DNA of 64,000 nt from Gamsiella multidivaricata (lineage: Eukaryota > Mortierellomycota > Mortierellomycetes > Mortierellales > Mortierellaceae): positions 610,501 through 674,500 of the forward strand of contig NW_026251712.1 of assembly GCF_025024155.1 (NCBI RefSeq), given 5' to 3'. This document shows positions 12,091 through 23,464 of this stretch, piece after piece; within the stretch, counting starts at the first letter, position 1, and the number at the start of each line of letters is the position of its first letter. The translations under genes were made by a program, and so were the position numbers. The notes under the pieces were generated by a model. That model saw only the letters and a program-made list of their open reading frames with translations, had not been told where the DNA came from and made no database searches.

Positions 12091-15051
12091 TCAAAAATAA
12101 GTTTTGCTGTCCAGGAGAGACATGACATCCTCCGGGATCTGCGGGACAAATACCCTCTCGATACCTCCATCGCGGGCCGCAAGATTCTTCGGCATCAAGA
12201 AATGGTTCCAAATCTTGCTGTTCATCGTCAAGGACATTTGGTCCGCATCTTCCTCGTCCCGCTCAGTATTACTGTCACCACTACGCGATCCTGACCTTGT
12301 CCTCCTCGCCTTGTCCATTCGATTCTCCTCCGCCTCAAAAATCGAAGCCGCGCGGGAGCCCGATATCTGGCTGCTGGCTCTTCTGGACGACGACTCCGAT
12401 CCAGAGGATGCAGCCTCTGCTTCCTGTCGCCGGACCTTCTCCGTATCTGCAACGACTTGTAGCACATATTTGGTGACTTCAGCAGGCAGTCTCTGCTCCT
12501 TAACCTCGTAGCGGTACGCACTCACAACATGCTTGACCTGTGCTGGATTCAACAACTCGACCTTTTTTCGTGTCTCGATCCAGGTCGTCAAATCGCTCTG
12601 CTGCGAAAGCACTTGTAACAACTGCAATAGCTGAACCAAAGCTGCGAGTTGATCGGTGAGTCGGGAGGGCAACTGGTTGTTACGAAGCCAATCTTCCAGG
12701 ATAGAGAGGTTCAGTCGGGTCTGAAGAGCCTTGCTGCGCGACAGGAACTTTCGGTTCTCGACCATAAGGTTGAAGACCTCACAGGAGATGTAATATAAGA
12801 GCTGCGCGATTACATAATAGATGATCTCTGGATGGACATCGTAAATCTGCATCACAAACAGCAACGAGGACATCATCGTGGTCACTGTTCTCGGCGTAAT
12901 GCTTCTCTGTGTTGGCGAAGATGGCCGCTGGGCCTGTAGAGATGTCCGTCTCAATGATTCCGTAGACCGCGATTGAGAAGAGGGTACGGGTGGTGCACTG
13001 GCTCGCTTGTTCGTCCTGCCGCCGCTTCCAATACCTCTCCAGAAGTTGAACGCCCAGACGGACTGAAACCTGACTTCATCCAAACCCATGATGGTGTCGT
13101 GCTCGAGCATAGCGGGCTCTAGTATCTGCTCCATTCGTCGTTCTGCATCCTGAATAATCGTATGCACCATGTCCTGCAACAGCATTTCCAATTTCTCCTG
13201 ATACGCTTCCGATGTATGACGCAGCCCGGCATCCTTGCGAAGGAAATGAATAAAGGAGCTCGTATTCGATATCCAGTATGCGGTCAATGCCATATCATCC
13301 GGTTTGATCTAGAAGGACAGTATTATTCAAGAAACGTTCAGTCCGTTGTTTCTTAAACCTTGCCTGGTTATTGTCCTCGTTCGGCATCCCACCTTGGTGA
13401 CAGAACGGATGGCAGTAACAGTCGCCTCAAGCAGCTCCTCCAGTAGTTCAGGTGTACTGAAGTTGTGTGCGAATCTCGCGGACAGAAAGAGCACATAGGC
13501 TGGGATAGGCTTGTATGATCTTGATCGTGCAGGTTCAATGGTGGTGATCACGGTTTCGATGATGTGCGGGATGTCCCTGCTCGAAAACACGAACATCTGG
13601 TCCGGAAGGCACAGCTCCCAGTTGAACTCGTTGTCGTCATCCGCCTAAAAGAAATAAATTGGGATACCAATGTTAAAAGCGGGTTAGAAAATAAACTAAC
13701 GACAACAATGGAGCGGTTTTTTTTCTCGGCTAGAAAGGAGTGTCGTCAACTTGATAGATCGCTTGAGGATTAGAGCAAAGGGGATAATTGCCTCGTTTGG
13801 TCGTTAAACCTCGCGCCTGACTATCTCTCGTTATGTCTTCTCTCACATTATTCCCAAACCAACGACAACGCATGCACATGCACATCCCCATTGAATGTAC
13901 GTCCTGAAGACATGCAATTTTTTTTACGTTAAGACAACATGCACGATGCGCACCTGATCAGACAGGAACCTGTCGTTTTCCGTCATATCGTCGACCAGAT
14001 TTTGGCTGGAACCCATGTTCAATCGATGCTGACGCTCGTCCTCGGTCATGATCTCTTGGTAAAATTGATCCTGATTCATCAGCGCAGCGTTCGCTCGCAT
14101 GAAAGGACTCTTACTCGCAAAGTTGGAGCGAGTGGTGGTCGGTTCCCGAAAGATCTGGGCAATCTTGGTTGTGTCATTAGGATCATGTCTCAAAAAATCC
14201 GCAACCGTACGTCCCTTGACTGTCTGCGCCGAAGGCGAGGCACCATGGTCGAGCAGCAAACGAACAATGTCCTCGTGCTTGTTGTTCGTAGCCCAAACGA
14301 GGGCAGTCCATCCAAACTTGTCGCGAGCATCGACCTGGGCACCCGCATCCAACAGCATGAATACGACTGCCGTCTGTCCAAAGCATGCTGCATAGATCAA
14401 TGGGGTTGATCCGTCCTCTTCATGTGTGTTAATATCGACCCAATCCCGAAAGTTGTCGAGGATTTCGATGATCCTGCTTATATCTCCATTGGATGCCGCT
14501 CTTGCAAACAGCGTTGATATCTTGCTCTTCTTTTCCTTGTCAGAAATCGCTCTTTCCACGATCGTCCCTGGCTCGTCGAGCTGTTCGCGATCGAATGTGA
14601 AGGAGCGCTGCAAATGTGGTGAGCCTGGAATGGATTGTAGGACCTCCACGGTTTGCTTGACGCCCAGGTGTTCAACGTCGCGGCATGGTCGGTTGGCGGC
14701 ACTCTCAGGAGGCCTTGTTGGGGCCTGCATGGTGGAACGTACAGGCATCAGCTCGTTCGCATTGAAGGCGGCGTCTCCCTCTCCCTCCTGGCTGCTGTAG
14801 CAATCTTGGTTCTTGTCATAGCTCTGACTAAACCGATTCCTTGCGGTCAGCCCAGCCCATTTTGGACATGAATCCCCTCTCTCTATTGGCTCGTATTCGG
14901 TGATATCGGTTAAGAGAGAGTCCGTTCCAGAGAGACTGCATCGATGGAAGTCTGAAAGGACGTCTTCATCCATGGTGGAAGTCGAGAGGTGTGAGAGCCT
15001 GTGCAATTGAGGGTTGGGCGCAGCCATATCATTCGTGGTGAAGGGATTCAT
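12091..15051 (-). CDS. Ankyrin repeat and Dilute (DIL) domain protein
   Basis: Three exons, 15051-13954, 13644-13393, 13308-12091 (855 aa), all junctions in phase 0. Residues about 180-285 form three ankyrin repeats (GSTPLIYAACFGQTAVVFML, FGWTALVWATNNKHEDIVRL). The C-terminal half, from ALTAYWISNTSSFIHFLR through LTDQLAALVQLLQLLQ, is a DIL domain, the cargo-binding globular fold of class V myosins. There is no motor, so this is the stand-alone fungal DIL-ankyrin family, which probably acts as a membrane or actin-linked adaptor. A Ser/Arg-rich segment sits inside the DIL region (SSQSRSTESLRRTSLQ) and another near the C-terminus. The start at 15051 follows a C-rich leader on the coding strand. 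Function beyond adaptor is not known to me. Confidence 0.85.
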
Positions 15052-16532
15052 CGACCGTTATGTCTAACGAGTCGAAGGAGCCGCAATGAAATTAGCTGTG
15101 GTGGATGGGGGGGGGGGGGGAGAGGGGGGAGGGGGGAGGGGGGAGGTTGAAGGGGTTGAAAGAGTGAAGAAAGAAGAAGAGTTGGATCTGTAAGCTACCA
15201 CGAATAAGGAGAGCTGAATGAGAATGAGGAGAAATGAAGCTGGGAATCACACAGAAAGGCGATGAGTCAGTGGAGTGGCAGGGCAAGAGAGTAGAAAGGG
15301 CGAAGGCTCACAGGAATGGCTGGCTGGAGGTGTTCCGTGCCTCGTTTGCCTTCGTTTGTCTGCAACGTTGCGAGATAGAACAACAACACGCTAGAAACAG
15401 GAAAAAGCGGTACTCTGCTTCCGAGTTAGACAGGGGTGTACAGACGGGACACAAGGGGGGAGGAGTACGTGAGGGAAGATCAAGGAGATGCAGGATGGGA
15501 AGTGTGGAAAAGAGCAAGAGGTATGGATAGACGGGATAATATCCTCCTCTCCGGTTGACTCTTTGAGAAACTCTTTTGAGAAAGGGGTTGTCTGTATGTA
15601 GGGTAAAGATGACGATGAGGTATCGGAGAGGTGAGAATGTGGCGATAGAAGATTGACTGGGGGATTGCCTGCAGCCATCATCCCAACAATTCATGCACAG
15701 GATTGGTGTAGATGGGGAGTACCGCAGCGAAGTACAGTGCAAGGCACAACGTCCGCTATGCAAAATGGTACTTCAGCAATGCTTCTCTGCCTTCTTTCTA
15801 ATCTTTATCAACAAACAAAAGCAAGTAGCAGAGAGCATGACGGCAACGCAGATGCGACAACAACATAAGCATGCTCTATCTATCTGAGATGCCAATCGAC
15901 AAGCCAACTATTCATTCAGGTCTCAAGCATGTCCGGGAATCAAAGTGAAGCACGGAGGTATCATTCCAATAGAGTCAATGGGGATACGAGATGCGGCACG
16001 AGAAGACCAGGATTTTACGGACCGGACTTGCAAACGGGTCAAAAGATTCCTTCTCATCTTGGACTTATTTTTTTCTCTTGAAGACCCAGCCGTTTAGTGC
16101 TGAATAAAGAACATAGCATCATCCACGGTGCTGCTGTGTTGCATTTACCACTCATTACAGACCTCCATAACCAGCAGCAATAAACACGAAACACGAAAAA
16201 AACACGAAAGCATGGAACGCGCCTGAAACACGACGCGTCGACGCCACCAAACATATATACTACTTGGTTATCGCGATAGAGTCCTTTGGGTTCTGGCACC
16301 CGAAACAGGGCCAGTACTTGCCCTGTACTAAATGATGTGACTGTGAACCTTGGGAACAATTGAGACCTGCAATAAAACTAGAGCGCGGACCACTCAAGCT
16401 GATCGCCATCTCTTCTTTTCTCCCACACGCCTTCTCCATCACCGAACCTTTTACTCTTCAGCAGAAAGGACACTCTCGACCTCAAGTAACGAAACCAAGA
16501 AAAAAAATCGAGCAGTAACTTCACCATAAACC
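15052..16532. other. Divergent intergenic region with a G/C tract
   Basis: Holds the leader of the ankyrin-DIL gene on the left and that of the chalcone-isomerase-like gene on the right. The region 15107-15147 is an extreme purine tract on the plus strand: a run of 14 G, then three G6 blocks separated by single A. No gene is supported. Confidence 0.6.
15107..15147 (+). repeat. G-tract with quadruplex potential
   Basis: G14 followed by AGA and three G6 blocks separated by A. It lies 56-96 nt upstream of the ankyrin-DIL start codon, with the C-rich strand as the coding strand. Four or more G runs with one-base loops meet the usual G-quadruplex pattern; the complementary strand could form an i-motif. 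It may equally be a simple polypurine promoter element. Confidence 0.55.
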
Positions 16533-18278
16533 ATGTCTGCAGCAACAAGAATCACCAGGGTGCGCGCGCTTCTTGCGCACCAGCCGACGCGTACAACCTT
16601 CAACCCCGTCTCCATGCGCGCCCCTATCCACCACCATCTCGGTCGCGCCGCTGCCGTCACCACGGCTCGTGCCCATGCTCAGGTATGTGTTCAGCTCTGG
16701 GAACCCTACTAGAACCTCACTCTCAATTGCTTCATTAACAAGCTGTATACACAGCATCAGCTGTGCTGGGCGGCACCATTCGTGGAGATGTCTTTACAGC
16801 TAATTACCGAGAAATTCAAATGTTTACCCTGCAAAGCTATCTTTTTACTGATCATTTTGATCTTTCTAATAGGATCAATGGAGACCATGGTTGATTGCCA
16901 GTGTAGCGACCGCTGGAGTCGTTTCCTGGCAACTCGGACACTCGCACGTTGAGGCCGAGAGCCCTACTAAACTTAACACCGTCATCGGTAAGTCATTACA
17001 TATTCTTTTTAAAGCTTAGTCGATCTTCACACCATTGAAGGCTATTAAAAAAAGAAAAGTGATTTCGGCATGTCATCATCGCTCTCGCCCACCTTTTATT
17101 TTGAAGATCTGAGGATTTAATGTCCCTGCGCTTTCCTCTTTTTGGAACTTCTGGCGTCTTGTTTTATCGTTGCCCTGGAGTCTACCTGTTAAACGGCTGT
17201 ATCCACACATGTGCTTTCTACCAATTGGGCAATTGTCCGTCTCCTTCGGATATTCGCCATTCGGTGTTGTGGTTGCACCTTTCAATTAGGTGCTAATATT
17301 TTTTCCACCCCTGGAATCCCGGTTCCCAAAAATGTCTATCCTACAATGACTTCATACCCTCATCATTCACCTCGTTTCTCTATCTTTTATACTGGGCGCT
17401 TTCTCTCCCTTAGACCCGGATTCCAAGTCCGAGTTCCCTCTGTACATCCGCTCCGAGGACGGATCTCCAGCTCGCTTGCTCGGTCTGGGTGTGCGCAAGA
17501 TCACCTTCTTGAAGGTCCAGGTCTACACTGTGGGACTTTACGCCAAGGAATCGGATCTCGATGACCACAACAGCCGATTCCGTGCTCTGCCGGAGGTCCA
17601 AAAATTCCAGCGCACGGATCACATGAGCGCCGATACGGCTTTCAGGGCCATGGTCCAGACTCCAATCGAGTTGATCCTGAGAATCGCGCCCGTCAAGAAC
17701 ACCAATGGCCCGCATCTTCGTGATGGATTCACGAAGAGTTTGATGCAGGCTGTTAAGGAACAAAAGCTGAGCGAGCCCGATAATGAGGTAAATGACGCTA
17801 GGCGTCTCCTGTCAATGTGGTGTGAATGTACTGCGGAGAGAACGCTTTCCATATCTGATAAGAGGGAAATAACAACTAACCGAGGACATTCTCTGTATCG
17901 ATCAATTACCTACTACGTCTAAATAGGAGGCTATGGAGGGTATCATGGAATTCAAGAACTTGTTCCCCAAGGGCAAGATCAACACAAACCAGGCCCTGGT
18001 CTTCCGCAAGTCGCCCGACGGCTCCATGAAGGTGCAATTGGATGTAAGCAAAGAAAACCTCACATATTACAACTGTCTATCTCGAACAGATATCATCATT
18101 CTACAACTGAAATCTAATCATGATTCCTACACCGCATTAGAACGAGGACCTCGGAACCATTCGCAACCGCTGGGTAATCGAGAACTTCTTCCTCGGCTAC
18201 CTCCAGAGCGACAACCCTATCAGCGAGAAGGCCCGCGACAGCATTGCAGAGGGGATCCAGAACCTCTTGCTTCAGTAA
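16533..18278 (+). CDS. Mitochondrial chalcone isomerase-like protein (AIM18/AIM46 type)
   Basis: Five exons: 16533-16682, 16873-16987, 17414-17787, 17927-18043, 18141-18278 (297 aa). The N-terminus is Arg/Ala/Thr-rich with almost no acidic residues (MSAATRITRVRALLAHQPTR), a typical mitochondrial presequence. It is followed by a short membrane-like segment (LIASVATAGVVSWQLG). The body carries the chalcone-isomerase fold signature: LLGLGVRKITFLKVQVYTVG, then LILRIAPVKNTNGPHLRDGF and later FKNLFPKGKINTNQALVF. In fungi this family (yeast AIM18 and AIM46) is mitochondrial and non-catalytic for flavonoids; its biochemical role is unclear, with fatty-acid binding suggested for the plant relatives. 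Intron 2 (16988-17413, 426 bp) is long for this genome. Confidence 0.85.
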
Positions 18279-18524
18279 AAACAGGACGCCAGTCGTAACC
18301 ACCAGACAAACTGGAGTGAACCATGTTGTTAGAATCATCAACCTCACCACCCTTACTTTCGGGAACCACCACATGTACAGATGGTTGTAACTGTAATCAC
18401 ACACTCAGTAAAATATCAAAGAGCATTCGTGTTACTATTCTATCATGTCTATGGTTTCTATTTGTCTATGGAGTTTTCTTGAGTAAATTATATAGTTTTT
18501 GGATATAGTACTTTCCTACGCACC

Positions 18525-20049
18525 CTAGGAGCCATCGAGATGCATACGCCCGCGCCGGGGTAACGACAGCGATGCGACCATAGCTTCATTGTTCGTCAAT
18601 TTGTGCATCAACTTGTGCAGCGACGTCCAACTTGCTGTCTTACTCGCACTCACTCCCCCAGCACCGATATTTCCTACAGGACTCTTCGGACCCCTGGGGC
18701 TCGTCGGCGGCGTCGTCAGTGGCAACGAGAACGGGGTTGCAGGCACGGATTTCGATGGAATCCATTGGTCCACGAAATCGATGCTGCTAGCTGCGCGCGG
18801 AGGAGGCGCGTGGGGCATAAATGGAGAGATCGGCGCGGACTTTTGGATATTGAAATCATACCGCGCAGCAGCACTCTGCGAGCGAGGGAGGGTCGAGACC
18901 TTGGGGAACATGGAAGTTAGTGTCTTCAGGGCTGCAGCGGCATCTGGATGGTCGGTAGCGGGATTTTTGATGTCTGCGTCTGTGTCTGTACTTGTGTCTA
19001 TGTCGGAGACGATGTCCGAGACTGCCATGATGAGGATTGAGCTAGGAGGGCTCAGCTTTGGACATGGCATCTTGATAGGCATATCGTCCTCGGCAGTGGG
19101 AAGCGATGACGACTCTACTGGCGAAGACAAAGTGGCGAGCTCATCCTTCTCTTCTACGGAGGCGCTATCCACAATGGACACGATAGAATCGTCAGATACA
19201 GCCTTAGTCTTCTCCAAGCATGCTGGAACTGATGCTGGAGCTGAAGCAGTCGCGCACGACTTTTCGATAGACGCCTGCACGACATCCCTGAACCTTTGCG
19301 ACGTAAAGCTGAACCGGAACGGCTCCCTTCTCGAGTTCGGCTCCTGCTGCGGCACACCCTGCTCCTCCTGTCCTTCTTGATCCTTCGCGCTCCAAATCGA
19401 ACTCTTCGCCACTACATCCACACCCATCAGCTTCTGCTCCTCCGTCTGTGCCTCTGTCGTCCATTCTTCCAATGTCTGTTTCTTCATCGTTGGCACTGGT
19501 TGAGTCACACTCCTCTCCACTATAGGTCTCAATATCTCCAGTGCCGGTGCCGGTGCCGGCGCCGTTGCAGGTGGGTTCCAGCTCTTGATCCGGAACGTCG
19601 GTGACCGATAACTCGGATCCAGGATTTCCTGCGGGATTGCAAACGTCGCCCCGTTCTGCGGCGTCGTGGACGCCCTCACAGGTTTTAATCGCCCCATCCG
19701 GCCGCTGTTGCAGCTATTCGGTCGTGTCGCCGGCGGGGTGAAAGTGACTAGAGCCGGGTTCGGAAATGGTTGGATATCATGATCATTTGTGGAATCCGAG
19801 TGGCTCAAAGTCCTGGTTCGAGGCTGGTATTTCTCTATGGAGCCACGGTTTGCATACAGGGGTGGTGAAAAGGATTGGCGATGGTGATTTTGGTGGGGAT
19901 CTACAATCGTGGGGCTCACCGTCCAAGGGTGAAGAGACGGCTGGTGCATCGGCACTGGAGCACGCATCGGCGACGGCAATGGAGACGCCGTAAATCGCCA
20001 CGACCCTGAACTTGCCCCTCCAGACATATCCTGTAACTGCTGTGCTTGT

Positions 20050-20084
<35 letters not shown>

Positions 20085-21200
20085 CTGCTGCCAGGTGCTA
20101 TAACACACCGAGGGCGACAAATTTGAACACGTCGACGACGAAGAACTCTGCCGACTCCGACTCCGACTCCTGCATCTTGCTTCAACCTCAATATCATGAA
20201 ACGTCCACGGCCGCTGCGCCATCGGCTGTTGAAACTGCCTCACCGTCTCCAGTTCTGGCGTCGTCGTCGGCGTCAGCGGGGGCCTCCACACAGAATCCAG
20301 CCACTTCCTCACCCTCGACTCTGCCACATGATGCCTTAACGACCCTTGCTCATGCCACGCCCGCCCACTCCCGCTGGAAATCCCGTCCTTGCAATCCACG
20401 AACCACTCTCCGCAGACATAACACGGCGACTTGCCCTCATGGTCCTCCACGCCATCCGTCCCACAATAACATCCTTTCGTGAGGTCGCATCCACAGGTCT
20501 CCTTCTGAAACGATTGTAGGATCTCGATCAAAAAGGACATGGCCTTTGCGCGCGTCGAGAACTGAAGTGGATAGTAAGGATTAGTATCGGAGCTACTGCT
20601 GTTGTTGCTATTGTTGTTGTTGTTACTAATAATACTATTGCAGCGGGTAGTAGTTGTAGTAGTAATGGCCGATGTTACTGTCGAAGGTGGTATTGGTGTG
20701 AAATAGGATGATCCGTTTACGCGCCTGGATCCACATGGCGTGCTTGGTGCCGAGCTCACTGCTGCCCCCTGCGATCGAAGAAATTGAGATCTCTGGCACT
20801 CCTCGGCAAGATCTAGCACGAACCGTTCCCTGAATACCGAGGGGCTGGTTCCCCTCACTGGCGGTGCTGAAGAGGGCAAGGCCATGCAGGACGATACAGG
20901 TGATACTGTGGCTGTTGCAGCTACAGGTGTGGATGGGGCTTCATATGAGGGAGGCGGCGTTATTAAAGAAGAATTGCATGGTGATGATGATGACAACGAC
21001 GACGATGATGATAATGTTGTTGTTGCTGAAGATGCTGTGGTCGAGGAAAGTACAGCTGTAGTGGGGTAGGAGTATGTAGCGATCAGGGGTGAGGAGGCGG
21101 TCATGGTCTCGAGAAACTGAGGTAGGTTGTCGAGTGCATACGCCAGATCCTGTCGGTTACGCCAGGTTGGTAGGTGGGCGAAGTAGGGGTTCTTGGACAT
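18525..21200 (-). CDS. Hypothetical 891-aa low-complexity protein with Cys motif and polyQ
   Basis: One uninterrupted frame from the ATG at 21200. I do not recognise the family. The N-terminal 30 residues are predicted helical (YFAHLPTWRNRQDLAYALDN). Residues 50-205 are Ser/Thr/Asn homopolymer-rich. Residues about 215-300 form the only compact-looking part: a helix (AMSFLIEILQSFQ), then seven Cys at about 236, 238, 244, 246, 260, 263 and 270 (CGCDLTKGCYCG then CYVCGEW), which suggests a small zinc- or disulphide-stabilised module. A run of about 16 Gln follows near residue 372 (20036-20092 on the plus strand). The rest is Pro/Ser-rich with basic patches and probably disordered. Such composition is common in regulatory or RNA/DNA-associated proteins, but no function can be assigned. 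Confidence 0.7.
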
Positions 21201-23464
21201 TGTTCTTGTGTCTGATTGGCTGACTGCTGATATAATAAAACGTGGATTGGGCGAAGCAGAACGGATTTATCGGACACGATGTTACATGAGTGAGGGGAAT
21301 CGCGAGAAACAACGAAGGGGAACGGGTGGAGAGGAGGGATCGGGAAGACGCGAGAGGTGGATGGCTAAAGAAGATGAAGAAGGGCTGATGAAGGGAAAAA
21401 AAGGAAAGGAAGAGGAGGATACTGTCAGTAACGAATCGCACACGTCAGAGCAGATCGTCAGGAAAGGTGTGCAGGCGCATGAAATATGCCCATAAGCACC
21501 TGCAACTGGCTCGCACTTTTATTTGTCGGCCTTGTCCAAGACAACTAAAAAGGAGGGGGACTATTGGATGTAGGAGAGTAGACGACGTGAAGACAACCCG
21601 AAAGGGGGAAAGGTGAAGGAGGACTGGGGGTCGAAATATGATATGGCACAAAACACCAGGTGGAGTGGAGTGTGATCGGGAACAACCAATGAAAGCGCAG
21701 CCCCTTCTGTTTGCTGGTTTTTTTTTTTTTTTTTTTTGCATTATCCATGGTGCATTTGAGTAGATGGACACAAAGAAAAGGTGGGAAAAGAAAAAGAGAC
21801 GGTTGAGGGTTGTTGCTGTTGCATGCAAAGGAGGGCAGCGGAAAGCTGAGAGTAACATGAGACGGAACGTAAAAAAAAAATGGCCATTTGTTCACGAAGG
21901 GGATGATGTCCATTTGATTAGCATCCCAAAAGATAAAAGAACAGTCTGCTCCCCATGTTTCTCTCCAGCGTTACCAAAAAAAAAAAAAAAAAAAAAAAAA
22001 GACGCAGGAGTAGCCGAGTGACTAGGGGAAATTATAGTGTTCGGGCAAAGACAGTGCGAGACAAATGAATAACAGTAGAAAACCAAGGGTTGGATTGGAA
22101 TGCTGGTTGTTTGAATAAGTAGGGTAATTTCTGTTTGTACGATCTGAACCTGGACCTGAAGCACTTCTGTTCCCCACGTAGAAAGCAACGTTTTTTTGGA
22201 TTCTAATTCAATCTGAGCGCTGCTCCTCTTTTTTCTTTCTCGAAAAAAAAGAGGACCCGGGTTGAACGGACGAACACACGGAGACGATTTTTCCCAGTAA
22301 GCCGATGGGAGTGCGACTTAATGCAATGTTGCAAGTGGTTCGTAAGGGGGACGATTTGATCTGCTTGTGCATTAGGAGACAGAAAGGAGAAGTAGGGGAA
22401 TTCAATTTATATGGAGTGTATGGGATTATTACTGAGATACTCAGCGTAATTAACATGACGCACCACCAAGAATGTATGTCTCCTACCCAAGCGTGCCTCT
22501 GCAAGCGCTGCCCAAAGTAAACGCGAGAAAACCACAGGAATGGTAGACAGTGTATATAGCTCTTACGAGAAAGGGGTGATAGGAAAGAAGCAATATCAGG
22601 GACCCATTGAGCAGGAGCAAGAACAGCTTGAATGGCACTCTCTTTACGTTACCTCTTTGACAGCGTGTAACCAAGTTGTGTGCAGCAACAAGAAAGAAAA
22701 TGTAGAAGTTTTTTTTCCTCTTTCCTCTTTCCTCTTTCCTCTTTCCTTTTTATTCCACGTCCAGGTGCTTTCGCTTTCACTGGCAGGTCGAAAGCACAAA
22801 AGAACAAAAAAAAGAGAGTAGTAGGGCTGAGATGACGACAAGGGGGGGTTAGTGGTTCAAAACATAGAAACCACCTATCTGGTCATGGTCATTATTCAAA
22901 AAAAAAAATGGATCCGCTGTCTCCGGCGTGAATCCAGATCTTGATGTCTCTTGTGATCTCGCCCAAGCTATACGAGGACCTGCTAGCCTAGGCTACCTAC
23001 TATGGATCGAGGTACGATTTCTTGGCCCTTTTTGTTTCTTTTTGTCCACAGCTTTTGTTACTACTGAGCCTAGGATGAGATCGAATGGATCGCAAGTCGA
23101 ACCCAATGGCCAGATCACGCTCGCTTACACATTGAAGGGCCATTTCTCGACAACGGACGAGAATTGATATTACAAATAAAAAGGGAAGAGGCCAAAAAGC
23201 GTGGTTCAAAGGGGGTAATAATATGATGTGATATGATATGAAACGCGACGTGCTATAATAACGCACATCCTACCGAGGGCACTAGAAATCGTTTTTACCG
23301 CTCTGCAATTGCGCAGACAGGAGGCGTGACACTCATCTGGATAACTCCGCTGTAAAAGTAAACAAGTGGGAATTTTTTTTTTTTTTTTTTATTGGTTTAT
23401 GCATTCACAAAATAGCAAACGACAAGAATTTTGAAAGGCCACCATAGAAGATAACATGGAGAAC
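21201..23464. other. Intergenic, simple-sequence rich, no gene seen
   Basis: Contains T and A runs (about 21720-21737; 25 A at 21976-22000), a TCCTCTT heptamer array (22711-22748) and a T run at about 23374-23390. The 3' region of RPL7 lies at the right end. Frames up to about 137 codons on both strands are low complexity and overlap; none has a domain. Confidence 0.55.
22711..22748 (+). repeat. TCCTCTT heptamer tandem repeat
   Basis: About four perfect head-to-tail copies of a 7-nt TCCTCTT unit, bounded by T-rich sequence. It is a polypyrimidine microsatellite with no associated gene. Confidence 0.7.

Noticed and set aside
12104..12511. 135-codon plus frame
   Set aside because: Shadow of the ankyrin-DIL coding sequence on the opposite strand.
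18589..19380. 263-codon plus frame
   Set aside because: Antisense shadow of the 891-aa low-complexity gene; Ser/Ala-rich composition keeps the opposite strand open.
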